Positions 38,890-48,121 of a DNA stretch of 64,000 nucleotides are shown piece after piece; positions within the stretch are counted from its first letter, which is position 1; each line of letters opens with the position of its first letter. The DNA comes from Deltaproteobacteria bacterium (GTDB lineage: Bacteria; Myxococcota_A; Polyangia; Polyangiales; JADJMO01). The DNA lies in contig JALHOE010000020.1 in assembly GCA_022843175.1 (NCBI GenBank), positions 1 through 64,000 of the forward strand. The letters are read 5' to 3'. The notes below the pieces were generated by a model. It was not told where the DNA came from and did not search any database. It was given only the letters and a program-made list of their open reading frames with translations. The position numbers were made by a program, and so were the translations under genes.

Positions 38890-39932
38890 GCGTGAGCCAG
38901 AACCCCCCCACCCAGGGACGAACCCAGGTCGTCGTCGTCACCGGTCTCTCCGGCGCCGGCAAGTCCACGGCGATTCACGCGCTCGAGGACCTCGGCTTCT
39001 ACTGCTGCGACAACCTACCCACGGGCTTCGCGCCCGAGATGGTCGATCTCTGCGAGCGGGGCGACATCCACCGCATCGCGCTCGGGTTCGACGCGCGGCT
39101 CGGCAACTTCCTCGTCGCCATCGACGAGGTGATGGACGCGCTCGACGCCTCGGGCACCCGCGACCTGCACGTGCTGTTCATCGACGCGAGCGACGAGTCC
39201 ATCGTTCGTCGCTTCAGCGAGACGCGCCGTCCCCACCCGCTCGCGCCCGAGGGCGACGTGCTCGAGGGAATCCACGAGGAGCGCGAGCGGCTCGCGCCGA
39301 TGCGCGCACGAGCCACCCGCGTGCTCGACACCACCCGGTTCACCGTGCACGAGCTGCGGCGCGCGCTCGTCGCCCAGTTCTCGCCCCTCTCGTCCAAGGG
39401 CGGAGACCCGGGGCGGATGATGACCCGCATCGTCTCGTTCGGCTTCAAGTTCGGCGCGCCGGTCGACTGCGACATCGTCCTCGACGTGCGCTTCATCGCC
39501 AACCCGTTCTTCGTGCCGCACATGAAGCATCGGCCCGGCACCGACGCAGACGTCGCCGCGTTCGTGCTCGAGACGCCCGAGGCGCAGACGTTCGTCAAGC
39601 AGGTCGAAGAGCTGCTCGCGTCGACGATCCCGCTCTACGCGCGCGAGGGGAAGGCCTACCTCACGGTGGGCATCGGGTGCACCGGCGGCCGTCACCGCTC
39701 GGTCGCGGTCTCCGAGGAGCTGACTCGACGCCTGCGCGAGCGAAGCTTCCCCAACGTCCACGTGATGCACCGCGACGTAGCCAGGGGCGACGTCGCCGGC
39801 TCGCGCGGCTCCGATCCGGGGCCGATCGAGCCGCCCGGGCTGCCCTACACACGGCCGTCGCGCGCACTGGAAGAACGCCTGTCGACGCCGGACGCCGCGC
39901 GGACCGATACTAGTGAGAGGAGGGGCTCATGA
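38886..39932 (+). CDS. rapZ: RNase adapter / nucleotide-binding protein RapZ
   Basis: A 348-residue RapZ (YvcJ-like) protein. The N-terminal P-loop domain has VTGLSGAGKST (18-28) and YCCDNLPTGF. The C-terminal domain has the conserved LTVGIGCTGGRHRSVAVSEEL. In E. coli RapZ binds GlmY/GlmZ sRNAs and controls GlmS; here the RNA target is unknown. The C-terminal tail (about 300-348) is longer and less conserved. The ATG lies at 38886 in an ATGA overlap with hprK, and the stop overlaps the HPr start (ATGA). Conservation next to ptsN and HPr supports a shared regulatory circuit. Confidence 0.95.
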   Translation: MSVSQNPPTQGRTQVVVVTGLSGAGKSTAIHALEDLGFYCCDNLPTGFAPEMVDLCERGDIHRIALGFDARLGNFLVAIDEVMDALDASGTRDLHVLFIDASDESIVRRFSETRRPHPLAPEGDVLEGIHEERERLAPMRARATRVLDTTRFTVHELRRALVAQFSPLSSKGGDPGRMMTRIVSFGFKFGAPVDCDIVLDVRFIANPFFVPHMKHRPGTDADVAAFVLETPEAQTFVKQVEELLASTIPLYAREGKAYLTVGIGCTGGRHRSVAVSEELTRRLRERSFPNVHVMHRDVARGDVAGSRGSDPGPIEPPGLPYTRPSRALEERLSTPDAARTDTSERRGS

Positions 39933-40213
39933 CGACCGAGGCAGAGGTGCGCGGGCGATACCAAATCGCCAACGCCCTCGGGCTGCACGCGCGCGCGGCG
40001 ACCAAGCTCGTCCAGCTCGCGAGCAAGTATCCGTGCGAAATCACCATTGGCCGCGACGGGCAGACCGCCAACGCGAAGAGCGTGATGGGCGTGCTGCTGC
40101 TGTGCGCATCGAAGGGCACCTGGCTCGACATCGTCGCGCGCGGCGAGCGCGCACAGGAGTGCCTCACCGCCATCGAGGGGTTGATCGCAGGGCGATTCGG
40201 CGAGCCGGAGTAG
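39929..40213 (+). CDS. ptsH: phosphocarrier protein HPr
   Basis: A 94-residue HPr. The phosphorylated His is His20 in LGLHARAA, which accepts phosphate from EI. The regulatory Ser is Ser51 in NAKSVMG, the site for HprK. Both are intact, so it can carry two signals. It overlaps rapZ by ATGA and precedes ptsI by 3 bp. It could equally be named NPr because no sugar EIIBC is nearby. Confidence 0.96.
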   Translation: MTTEAEVRGRYQIANALGLHARAATKLVQLASKYPCEITIGRDGQTANAKSVMGVLLLCASKGTWLDIVARGERAQECLTAIEGLIAGRFGEPE

Positions 40214-40216
40214 CGG

Positions 40217-42136
40217 GTGAGCTCCGATTCGCCGCCGAGCAGCGAGCTGCCTTCCGTCGGTCCCCTCTACGGGATCGCGGGGTCGCCGGGCGTGGCCATC
40301 GCCACGGCGCTCGTGCTCGAAGCCGGCACCGGTCGCATCCCACGCCGCTCGGTGCTCAAAGAGGAGCACGAGGGCGAGCTCGCTCGCTACGCGGACGCGG
40401 TCGAGGACGCGCAGGCGCAGATCGCCGAGGTGCACGCGCGCGTCGCGTCGAACCTCCCGGCCGAGCACCTGAAGATCCTCGAGGCCTACCAGATGATGCT
40501 CGCCGACCCGACGCTCGCCGGGGCGGTGAAGCACGAGATCATCGACAAGGGGCGTAACGCCGAGTGGGCGGTCGAGGTCGCGATCCAGAACATGGTCCGC
40601 GAGTTCGACAGCGTGGACGACGCGTACCTCCGCGAGCGCAAGCACGACGTGGCGTTCGTCGGCGATCGCCTGCAGCGCGCGCTCTCCGCCAACATCCCGT
40701 CGATCCCGTCCTTCCGCCTGAGCAAGCCGCTCGCCGTCGAGGACCTCGGCCCGCGAATCTCGGGTGGGCCGCGCATGCGAAGGCCCACGCCGCCGCTCGG
40801 CGTTCGCGTCGCGCAGCCCACGATCATCGTCGCGCACGATCTGTCGCCCGCCGACACCGCGGCGATGATCCGCGAGCCGATCGTCGGCTTCATCACCGAG
40901 GTCGGCACGCGCACGAGCCACACGTCGATCATGGCGCGCGCGCTGGAGATCCCGGCCGTCGTCGGCGTGTCCGGTGTGCTCGAGCACGTCCGCACCGGCG
41001 ACACGATCATCGTCGACGGCATTCGCGGCGAGGTCCACATCCGGCCGTCGCGCGAGCTCCTGGAGCGCGCGCGCGTCCGCGGCGACAAACACTCCTCGCG
41101 CACGCAGCTGCTGCGGATGCGCCTCCGCGAGCCCACGACGCTCGCGTGCGGCACGCCGGTCAACCTGCTCGCGAACGTCGAGCTGCCGCACGAGGCGCTC
41201 CTGGCGATGGAGCACGGCGCCGAGGGCATCGGCCTCTATCGCACCGAGTTCCTCTACATCGACAAGAAGGAGCTCCCCACCGAGGACGAGCAGTTCGAGC
41301 TCTATCGCACGATCGCCCAAATGGTGAATCCGCGGCCGGTCACGCTCCGCACGTTCGATCTCGGTGGCGACAAGATGGCGAACAACGTCTCCGTCCCCGA
41401 GGAGATGAACCCGGCGCTCGGTACCCGCGCCATCCGCCTCGCCCTCCGCGAGCCCGACATCTTCCGCGCGCAGCTCCGCGCCATGCTCCGCGCCGCCGCC
41501 TTCGGGGACATCCGCGTGATGATCCCGATGGTCTCGTCACTCACCGAGCTGCGGGCCGTGCGCGCGCTCGTGGCCCGCGCCGAGCGCGAGCTCGACGACA
41601 AGGGGGTCGCCCGCGGCGCGGTGCCGATCGGCGTGATGATCGAGGTCCCGGCCGCGGCGATCTGCGCAGACCTGTTCGCGCGCGAAGCCGACTTCTTCTC
41701 GCTCGGCACCAACGACCTCGTGCAGTACGCGCTCGCCATCGACCGCGGGAGCCACGAGCTCGCGCGGCTCGCGTCGCCCTTCGATCCCTCGATCCTCCGG
41801 CTCATCAACATGACCGTCCGGGCCGGGCACGCCAACGACATTCCCGTCTCGGTGTGCGGCGCGATGGCCAGCGATCCGCTCGCCGTTCTACTCCTCATCG
41901 GGATGGGCATCCGCGATCTGTCCATGGAGGCCGCGGCGATCGCGGAGATCAAGGAGACGCTCCGCCGCGTGACGGCCGACGAGTGCGAGGCGCTCGCCGC
42001 CGAGTGCCTCCAGCTCGGAACGGCCGCGGAGGTCGAGCTGGCGGTCGCCGAGGGGTTCGCCACGCGGCTGTCGGACATCCTCGGCTCGGACGAGCTCACC
42101 CCTCCTCCGCCGCCGCCGCGCCGCTCCCCGGTCTGA
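40217..42136 (+). CDS. ptsI: PTS enzyme I
   Basis: A 639-residue EI that transfers phosphate from phosphoenolpyruvate to HPr. His235 in RTSHTSIMAR is the phosphorylated His. The C-terminal PEP-binding domain has LYRTEFLY, LRTFDLGGDK, FFSLGTNDLVQYALAIDR and the catalytic Cys in SVCGAMASD. E. coli EI has 575 residues. The extra length lies in a 15-residue N-terminal leader, an insert near 157-200 (SKPLAVEDLGPRISGG with a Pro/Arg-rich part) before the His domain, and a Pro-rich tail. There is no GAF domain, so it is not the PtsP type. GTG start at 40217, 3 bp after the ptsH stop. Confidence 0.95.
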   Translation: MSSDSPPSSELPSVGPLYGIAGSPGVAIATALVLEAGTGRIPRRSVLKEEHEGELARYADAVEDAQAQIAEVHARVASNLPAEHLKILEAYQMMLADPTLAGAVKHEIIDKGRNAEWAVEVAIQNMVREFDSVDDAYLRERKHDVAFVGDRLQRALSANIPSIPSFRLSKPLAVEDLGPRISGGPRMRRPTPPLGVRVAQPTIIVAHDLSPADTAAMIREPIVGFITEVGTRTSHTSIMARALEIPAVVGVSGVLEHVRTGDTIIVDGIRGEVHIRPSRELLERARVRGDKHSSRTQLLRMRLREPTTLACGTPVNLLANVELPHEALLAMEHGAEGIGLYRTEFLYIDKKELPTEDEQFELYRTIAQMVNPRPVTLRTFDLGGDKMANNVSVPEEMNPALGTRAIRLALREPDIFRAQLRAMLRAAAFGDIRVMIPMVSSLTELRAVRALVARAERELDDKGVARGAVPIGVMIEVPAAAICADLFAREADFFSLGTNDLVQYALAIDRGSHELARLASPFDPSILRLINMTVRAGHANDIPVSVCGAMASDPLAVLLLIGMGIRDLSMEAAAIAEIKETLRRVTADECEALAAECLQLGTAAEVELAVAEGFATRLSDILGSDELTPPPPPPRRSPV

Positions 42137-42198
42137 ATGTCGGGGGGGGCCGGCGCGTCTCTCTCCTGCGGCATCCCACTTGCTAAGCTGAGCGCACC

Positions 42199-43407
42199 AT
42201 GTCCTCTCGTTTGCTCCGGTCCGTCGCCCTCGTCGCGTCCCCGCTCGCGGTGACTGCGCTGCTGTTCGCGCGGCCCGCCCCGGCCGGCCCGCCCGGTCCG
42301 TGGGTGTTCATCCCCGCACCCTCGAGCTCGGCGCCCAAGGGCAAGCCGTCCGCGTCGGCGTCGGTGGGCAAGGCACCGTTGCCCGGAGTTGGCGCTGTCG
42401 ACGGGATGGAGCGTGCACGGCTGGCCACAGTCGTCATCGAGCGCAACAAGAAGCCGATCGCGCTCGGCATCATGCTCAGCGAGAAGAACGTCATCCTCAC
42501 GGCGCGCTCGCCGATCGTGCTCGGCGGAACGACCGACCTCGAGATTCGCTTCCCGGACGGCAACGCCACCACCAAGGTCAAGCTGCACCACGAAGACGAA
42601 TCGTGGGACCTCGCGTTGCTCGTGCCCTACTCGTCCAAGGGCACCGAGGGCGCCAAGGCGTCCGACTCCGACCCCACGTCCCCCACGCAGACGTTCTCAA
42701 CCTTCGTGCTCCTCAAGAGCGGCAAGGTGCAGCCGCAGTCCACGCCGGTCCTCGGCCGCCGCGACTACCTCGCGCCCGACGGCGAAATCCTCAAGGACGC
42801 GCTCGCGATCGATCCCAAGAACGTGGCGATCGGCACCCCGCTCGTCGACAGCAACGGCGGCGTGGTCGGCGTGGTCGGTCGCGCGTGCGCGCCCGGCACC
42901 GGCAAGGCGGGCGCCAAGTCGGCGTGCACGCCGGCGCTGTTCGGCGCGAGCATCGCGCAGATCCGCAAGTTCCTGAAATCGGCCCCCGCGATCAAGGCGC
43001 CCACGCCCTGGCTCGGCATCGTCGGCCTCACCGACAAAGCCGGCGTCCGCGTGATCCAGGTTCAAGAGGGCAGCCCGGCCGCCGCCGCCGGTCTCAAGGC
43101 GGGCGATCCGGCGAGCGCGGACTACGTGCTCGCGGTCGACGGCGCGCTGGTCAAGACGTCCGAAGAGCTCGGCGATGCGGTGAAGAAGCGCGCGCCGGGC
43201 GAGGAGCTCAAGCTGCTCGTCGCGCAGGGCGGCAAGGTGCGCGAGGTGAAGGTCACCCTCAAGTCCGCCGACGACGGCGACTTCGCGCCCGGCAAGGGAA
43301 CGAGCGCGCCGGCGCCCGCGCCGTCGATCGTCGTTCCGCTCCCGCCCCTGCCGCCGTTCTTCGGTCCGCCCGCCGGCAAAGCTAAGCTGAACGGCGACGC
43401 GATCTAG
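42199..43407 (+). CDS. HtrA-like protein with inactive protease domain and PDZ
   Basis: A 402-residue secreted protein with a signal peptide (about 1-29, cleaved near APAG). It has the trypsin-like layout of DegP/HtrA but lacks key residues. The His position reads [11 protein letters not shown] instead of a LTNxHV motif. The Asp is kept (SWDLALLVP, Asp137). The Ser loop reads [14 protein letters not shown] instead of GNSGGP. A PDZ domain follows (about 270-350, with [22 protein letters not shown]), then a Pro-rich tail. It should bind peptides but not cut them. It lies 62 bp after ptsI and 15 bp before the sigma-54 activator, suggesting a periplasmic sensor or adaptor role. That link is inferred. 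Confidence 0.8.
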   Translation: MSSRLLRSVALVASPLAVTALLFARPAPAGPPGPWVFIPAPSSSAPKGKPSASASVGKAPLPGVGAVDGMERARLATVVIERNKKPIALGIMLSEKNVILTARSPIVLGGTTDLEIRFPDGNATTKVKLHHEDESWDLALLVPYSSKGTEGAKASDSDPTSPTQTFSTFVLLKSGKVQPQSTPVLGRRDYLAPDGEILKDALAIDPKNVAIGTPLVDSNGGVVGVVGRACAPGTGKAGAKSACTPALFGASIAQIRKFLKSAPAIKAPTPWLGIVGLTDKAGVRVIQVQEGSPAAAAGLKAGDPASADYVLAVDGALVKTSEELGDAVKKRAPGEELKLLVAQGGKVREVKVTLKSADDGDFAPGKGTSAPAPAPSIVVPLPPLPPFFGPPAGKAKLNGDAI

Positions 43408-43422
43408 AGTTAGGCTGCGGCC

Positions 43423-44826
43423 ATGGCGAATGCGCACCTGCTCGTCGTGGACGACGAGCCGAACATCCTCACGTCGCTCTCGACCGCGCTGCGACTCGAG
43501 GGATACGCCGTCGATGTCGCTGGAGGCGTCCGCGTCGCGGAAGAGAAGCTCGCCAAGCGCGCCTACGACTTGCTCCTGCTCGACGTAGCGCTGCCCGACG
43601 GCGACGGCATCGAGATGCTCACGCGTCTGCGCGCCGTCCGCAACGAGATCCCCTGCATCGTGATGAGCGGCCACGGCACGATCGACGCTGCGGTGCGCGC
43701 CACTCGGCTCGGCGCGCTCGACTTCCTCGAGAAGCCGCTCTCGACCGATCGCCTGCTGCTCGTCCTCGACAACACGCTCCGCCTCGTCAAAGCCGAGGCC
43801 GAGGCCAAGGAGCTCAAGGCGCAGGCCGGCTTCGAGGGCGACATCCTCGGCGAGTCCGCCGCCATGGGCATGCTCCGCGAGCGCATCGCGCGCGCGGCCA
43901 AGGCGAAGGACGCCAACGTGTTGGTGTTCGGCGAGCGCGGCACCGGCAAGGAGCTCGTCGCCCGTGCGATCCATACCCAGTCGCCGCGGAGCAAGGGCCC
44001 GCTCGAGAAGCTCAACTGCGCGGCGGTGCCGGGCGAGCTCATCGAGAGCGAGCTGTTCGGTCACGAGGCGGGCGCGTTCACCGGCGCCACCAAGGCCCGG
44101 CGCGGCAAGTTCGAGCGCGCCAACGGCGGCACGCTGTTCCTCGACGAGGTCGGCGACATGCCCTTGCCGATGCAGGCCAAGCTGCTGCGCGTGCTACAGG
44201 AGCGCGAGATCGAGCGCGTCGGCGGCGGCGACACGATCAAGGTCGACGTGCGCGTCGTCGCTGCGACCAACCGCGACCTGCCGCAGGCGGTCGCCGCGCA
44301 GACCTTCCGCGCAGACCTCTACGACCGCTTGCACGTCGTGCCGATCGAGCTCCCGCCGCTCCGCGCCCGCCGCGAGGACGTGCCCAAGCTCGCGCGCCAC
44401 TTCCTCGAGCTCGCATCACGCGCCAACGACCGGCGCGGCATGACGATCACCGAGGACGCGCTCGCCGTGCTCGCCAGCTACTCGTTCCCGGGCAACGTGC
44501 GCGAGCTGCGCAACCTCATCGAACGCTTGGTGATCCTCTCGCCCGACGAGACCATCGACGCCGAGCAGGTCCGCTCGTTCCTTCCCCAGGCGGGCGCGCC
44601 GCCCACCGGCGGGCTGTTCCGTGCGGCCGTGCCGTTCCGCGTGCTCGTTGAAGAGGCGGAGCGCACGATCCTGTCCGAGGCGCTCAAGCACTACGGCGGC
44701 CAGATGGCGGCCACGGCGCGCGGCCTCGATCTCGAGCGCAGCCACCTCTACAAGAAGTTCCGCGCACTCGGCCTCCGCGACAAGTCGAAGGACGAAGAGG
44801 ACGCCCCCGAAGACGCGATCCGCTAG
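43423..44826 (+). CDS. NtrC-family sigma-54-dependent response regulator
   Basis: A 467-residue activator. The receiver domain (about 5-118) has Asp10/Asp11, the phosphoacceptor Asp54 ([13 protein letters not shown]) and Lys104. The AAA domain (about 138-380) has GERGTGKE (170-177; the usual Ser is Arg), GAFTGA (217-222) for sigma-54 contact and Walker B LFLDEVGD. The C-terminal Fis-type HTH contains [19 protein letters not shown]. It resembles NtrX. No histidine kinase is adjacent, so its phosphate donor must lie elsewhere. It lies 6.8 kb from rpoN on the same strand. Confidence 0.94.
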   Translation: MANAHLLVVDDEPNILTSLSTALRLEGYAVDVAGGVRVAEEKLAKRAYDLLLLDVALPDGDGIEMLTRLRAVRNEIPCIVMSGHGTIDAAVRATRLGALDFLEKPLSTDRLLLVLDNTLRLVKAEAEAKELKAQAGFEGDILGESAAMGMLRERIARAAKAKDANVLVFGERGTGKELVARAIHTQSPRSKGPLEKLNCAAVPGELIESELFGHEAGAFTGATKARRGKFERANGGTLFLDEVGDMPLPMQAKLLRVLQEREIERVGGGDTIKVDVRVVAATNRDLPQAVAAQTFRADLYDRLHVVPIELPPLRARREDVPKLARHFLELASRANDRRGMTITEDALAVLASYSFPGNVRELRNLIERLVILSPDETIDAEQVRSFLPQAGAPPTGGLFRAAVPFRVLVEEAERTILSEALKHYGGQMAATARGLDLERSHLYKKFRALGLRDKSKDEEDAPEDAIR

Positions 44827-44847
44827 CCGCGCGCGCGTCAGCTAATC

Positions 44848-44953
44848 TAGGCGCGCGCGTCAGCGAGCGCCTGACGACGCAGCAACGCTGGCCTCGCACA
44901 GACGCCTTTGGGCTGCCTGCACGGGTCCAGGCGCTCGCTGACGCGCGCGCCTA
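44848..44953. repeat. perfect 26-bp inverted repeat with 54-nt loop
   Basis: The left arm (44848-44873) starts TAGGCGCGCGCGTCAG and the right arm (44928-44953) ends CTGACGCGCGCGCCTA. All 26 bases pair exactly. The right arm contains the stop codon of the minus-strand esterase (44951-44953). The left arm is preceded by a shorter copy of its own start, GCGCGCGCGTCAGC (about 44831). It lies between convergent genes and could be a bidirectional terminator, a regulatory RNA stem or a small mobile-element relic. Confidence 0.8.
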
Positions 44954-45868
44954 TTGGATCCGCAGGACCCGGTCGTGCCACAGGAGCATTTCGATCCCCC
45001 CGGGCCCCTGGTTCCACACGTAGTCGTGCGGCCCCTCGCTCACGAAGAACTGATGGGTCACGTTCCGCGCCCATAGCTTCTCGTCGAGCGCGCTCAGCGC
45101 GACGCGGTAGCTGTCCTCGGTGGACGTGACGATGCGGAGCGGGCGGCCCTCGATCTTCTCGGCGATGATCGCGGCGAGCGCCTCGGCGCCGGTCTCGTCG
45201 TTGACCGCGGGTTGGAGCGCGCCGACGGCGCCGAACAGGTCGGGGCGCGCGAGGCCGATGCGAAGCGCGGTGATGCCGCCGAGCGACACGCCGTCGATGC
45301 CCGTGGCGGTGACGGTGGCGAGCACCGGCGTCTCGGCGCGCAGCTTGGGGAGGAGCTTTTCGCCGAGCCACTTGCCGTAGGTGTCGTAGGGGAGCTCCCC
45401 GCCGATGCTGCGCGGCAAGTAGGGGCACGCGATCACCAGCCCCCCGTAGGGCCGCTTCGCGAGGTCGGTGTTGATCTCGGCGAGTCGCGTCGGGGTCACG
45501 AGCCCCTGAAACGCCTGTTCGTCGAGCGGCGGCGTGCGGAGGCGGTGGATGACTTTGTCGAGTTGGTAGTCGACGAGCCAGCCGTAGGCGCCCTTCTTCG
45601 GCGAAGCGGTCTCGCCCATTCCGTGGAGCGCCACGAGGAGCGGGAGCTTGCCCACTGCGCCCTTGGGGACGAGGACGACGCAGCGATGGTCGCCATCGAG
45701 CTCCCAATCGAGGACGTCGAGCTCGGGCGGGGCAGGGGCCGGCGGCGCGCTCATCGAGGGCTGCGCCGCGGCGGACGGCGCGGGCGGATCTTGTTGTTTG
45801 CGGCGACACGCTGCGAGCGCGGCTGCGGCCGTGGTCGTGGTCGTGAAGAGGAAGGCGCGGCGCTCCAT
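44951..45868 (-). CDS. alpha/beta-hydrolase esterase, exported (copy 1)
   Basis: A 305-residue protein. The N-terminus MERRAFLFTTTTTAAAALAAC has an RR-containing region and a lipobox-like LAAC, suggesting a lipidated, possibly Tat-exported protein, followed by an Ala/Pro linker. The hydrolase fold has LLVALHGMGE, nucleophile GVSLGG (with Ser), STEDSYR for the acid and GPHDYVWN for the catalytic His. It resembles the esterase-D/feruloyl-esterase group; substrate unknown. It is a tandem paralogue of the upstream gene, which ends 2 bp from its start. The stop codon lies in the right arm of the 26-bp inverted repeat. Confidence 0.85.
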   Translation of the reverse strand: MERRAFLFTTTTTAAAALAACRRKQQDPPAPSAAAQPSMSAPPAPAPPELDVLDWELDGDHRCVVLVPKGAVGKLPLLVALHGMGETASPKKGAYGWLVDYQLDKVIHRLRTPPLDEQAFQGLVTPTRLAEINTDLAKRPYGGLVIACPYLPRSIGGELPYDTYGKWLGEKLLPKLRAETPVLATVTATGIDGVSLGGITALRIGLARPDLFGAVGALQPAVNDETGAEALAAIIAEKIEGRPLRIVTSTEDSYRVALSALDEKLWARNVTHQFFVSEGPHDYVWNQGPGGIEMLLWHDRVLRIQ

Positions 45869-45869
45869 G

Positions 45870-46799
45870 TCATCCCCCCTTCTCGACGCGGGCGAGCGTG
45901 CGATCGTGCCACAACAGCATCTCGATCGAGCCCGGGCCCTTGTTCCACGGGTAGTCGTGCGGGCCGGGCGTCAGCGCGAACTCGTGGGCGATGCCCTTGG
46001 CGGTGAGACGCTTGTCGAGCTCGGTGAGCGTGAGCCGGTAGAGGTCCTCGGTGGAGGTGACGAAGCGGAACGGACGCCCGCGGAGCCCCTGCTGCAGCAG
46101 CTGCACCGCCCAGTCGATCATCGGGCTATCGATGATCGCCGGTTGGAGCGCGCCCACGACGCCGAACAGATCGGGCCGCGCCATGCCGATGCGGATCGCC
46201 GACCATCCGCCGAGCGAGACGCCGTCGATCCCGGTGGCGCGCGCGGTGTCGAGCGCGGGGAGCTCGCTCCGCACCCTCGGCAAGAGCCGCTCGCCGAGCC
46301 ACTTCGCGTAGAGCTCGATCGGCATCGCGCCGCCGATGTCCTTGGGCAGATAGGGGCACGCGACGATCACGCCGCCGAGCTCGCGGTCGGCGAGGCTCTC
46401 GTTGATCTCGGTGAGGCGCTCGGAGGTGACGAGCCCCTGCAGATCTTCCGGGTGGAGCGGCGGATCGAGGAGGCGGTCGTAGGCGACGTCGAGCGCGTAG
46501 GACTTCGGCCACGCGCGCGCGCCGATGACGGGGTCGATCGTCTCGCCGAGGCCGTGGAGCGCCACGAGGACGGGTAGCTTCGTGCCCGGAGGGATCGGGC
46601 GCGGGACGAGGACGGTGGCGCGCTTCGGGCCGCCGAGCTCGGTCGGGAACGTCCACTCGAGGACCTCGACCTTGCGATCGATGCGCGGCGGTCGGGGCAC
46701 GGGTGCAGCGGCGGCGGGCGCTGCCGCGGGCTTGACGCGCTCGGCCGCGCACGCCGTGAGGGCAGCGAGCGTCGCGAGGAACGTCCTTCGATCGCCCAT
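45870..46799 (-). CDS. alpha/beta-hydrolase esterase, exported (copy 2)
   Basis: A 309-residue paralogue of the esterase at 44951-45868. The ATG at 46799 gives MGDRRTFLATLAALTACAAE, again RR followed by a hydrophobic stretch and a lipobox-like LTAC. The motifs match: LLVALHG is present here as LVALHGLGE, nucleophile GVSLGG, STEDLYR and GPHDYPWN. Shared text around IACPYLP, GIDGVSLGG and GIEMLLWHD/SIEMLLWHD shows a tandem duplication. GGGGGGA at its 3' end doubles as the ribosome site for copy 1. It is divergent from the transporter gene. Confidence 0.85.
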   Translation of the reverse strand: MGDRRTFLATLAALTACAAERVKPAAAPAAAAPVPRPPRIDRKVEVLEWTFPTELGGPKRATVLVPRPIPPGTKLPVLVALHGLGETIDPVIGARAWPKSYALDVAYDRLLDPPLHPEDLQGLVTSERLTEINESLADRELGGVIVACPYLPKDIGGAMPIELYAKWLGERLLPRVRSELPALDTARATGIDGVSLGGWSAIRIGMARPDLFGVVGALQPAIIDSPMIDWAVQLLQQGLRGRPFRFVTSTEDLYRLTLTELDKRLTAKGIAHEFALTPGPHDYPWNKGPGSIEMLLWHDRTLARVEKGG

Positions 46800-46857
46800 G
46801 CCTCGGCATACCGCGAGAACTTGGCCGGAGGAACCTCCGAGTCCGTACGATCGGAGC

Positions 46858-48066
46858 GTGGCCGCGATTCGGTCGTTGATGCCCGTGGGGGGCCTTCCCA
46901 TCTGCGGCAAGCGCCTGACGCTCGCGCGTGCGCTGCTCGGCGGCAGCGCGACCGCGGCGCTCCTGCCGGAGATCGTCAAGCGACACGGCGGTGACGCGGC
47001 CACCTGCCTTCAGCTCGGCGCCCTGTTCGCGATCGGGACCCTCTCGTCGGAGCTTCCCGCGGCGATCTTCGGCGACCGCGACGGCGAGGCGCGTTCGTGG
47101 CTCCGTCGCGCTGGCTACGTGCAGGCGCTCGCGCTCGTCGCGTTCGCGCTCGCGCCCGATCTGTTCTCGCTCTCGCTCGCGATCGTCCTCGCCGGCGTCG
47201 GCGCGGGCCTCGCCACCGGGGCCGAGGCGCGCGCGGCGCTGTCGATCGGTCGCGACGCGCAGTCGGTCGCGCGGCTCGAGGTCGCGGCGCTGCTCGGCAA
47301 GGGCACCGCGTGCGTCGCGATCGCGCTCCTCGCGACGGCCCTCGGCATCGGCGCGCGCGGCGCGATCCTCGCCTCGGCCGTGTTGTGCGTCGTCGCCGCA
47401 CGGGTCGCCGGCTCGCTCGCTCCGGGCGACGCGGTGGTGCAGGTGGCGAACGGGCGCCGTCTCGGCGAGCCGCGGGGCGATCGGAGGAGTTGGCGGTCGG
47501 TCGGCGTGATCGCGCTCGTCGTGAGCGTCGCGTCGCTCAGCCTCGTCGCGCGCGGGACCGACCCGCTCGACGCGTTCACCGTCGCCGCGCGCGGCGGTGG
47601 CTTGCTCGGGTGCGCGGTGCTGTTGACGGCCAAGGGCGTCATCGCGCGGGCGCTCGCCCCGTCGATCGCGCGCGGCCGGATGAACGCCGTCGCGCTCGCC
47701 GCGACGCTTTCGGCGGTGCCCCTGTTGATCGCGCCACGGCTGCCGGCGTTGGTGATGCTCGTCACCGTCGCGATCGCGTGCGGGATCGCCGGGGGTGCGG
47801 CCGCCGCCGCGCGCGGCGTGCTGCTGGTGCGGCTCGGACGAGAGCGCGTGGGCACCGGCGCGGCTATCGAGGCGACGGTCCGCCGCGTGGCCGTCGCGCT
47901 CGCTGCGTTGGTGCTCGCACCGGTCGTCCGCGCGCCCGGCTTGGTGGGGCCCTACGCGCTCGCGGGGACCATCGCGATCCTCGGCGGGGCCGCTGTGCTC
48001 GTCCCGCGCGGTCTCGCGTTCGCACGGCTCCATCGCTCAGCCTCGCCAAGCATCAGCTCGGGCTGA
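46858..48066 (+). CDS. major-facilitator-like membrane transporter
   Basis: A very hydrophobic protein of about 402 residues with around ten to twelve membrane helices (LALVAFALAPDLFSLSLAIVLAGVG is cut by Gly-rich turns typical of MFS). A GDRDGEARSW loop after helix 2 resembles the conserved MFS motif between helices 2 and 3. No substrate can be assigned. The GTG at 46858 is used; an ATG at 46879 is equally possible, since neither has a strong ribosome site. It is divergent from the esterase pair. Confidence 0.65.
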   Translation: MAAIRSLMPVGGLPICGKRLTLARALLGGSATAALLPEIVKRHGGDAATCLQLGALFAIGTLSSELPAAIFGDRDGEARSWLRRAGYVQALALVAFALAPDLFSLSLAIVLAGVGAGLATGAEARAALSIGRDAQSVARLEVAALLGKGTACVAIALLATALGIGARGAILASAVLCVVAARVAGSLAPGDAVVQVANGRRLGEPRGDRRSWRSVGVIALVVSVASLSLVARGTDPLDAFTVAARGGGLLGCAVLLTAKGVIARALAPSIARGRMNAVALAATLSAVPLLIAPRLPALVMLVTVAIACGIAGGAAAAARGVLLVRLGRERVGTGAAIEATVRRVAVALAALVLAPVVRAPGLVGPYALAGTIAILGGAAVLVPRGLAFARLHRSASPSISSG

Positions 48067-48121
48067 TCGGCGACGTCTGTCGCGGCGGCGCCGTAGGCTG
48101 GGTACTGCTACAATCGGCTCG

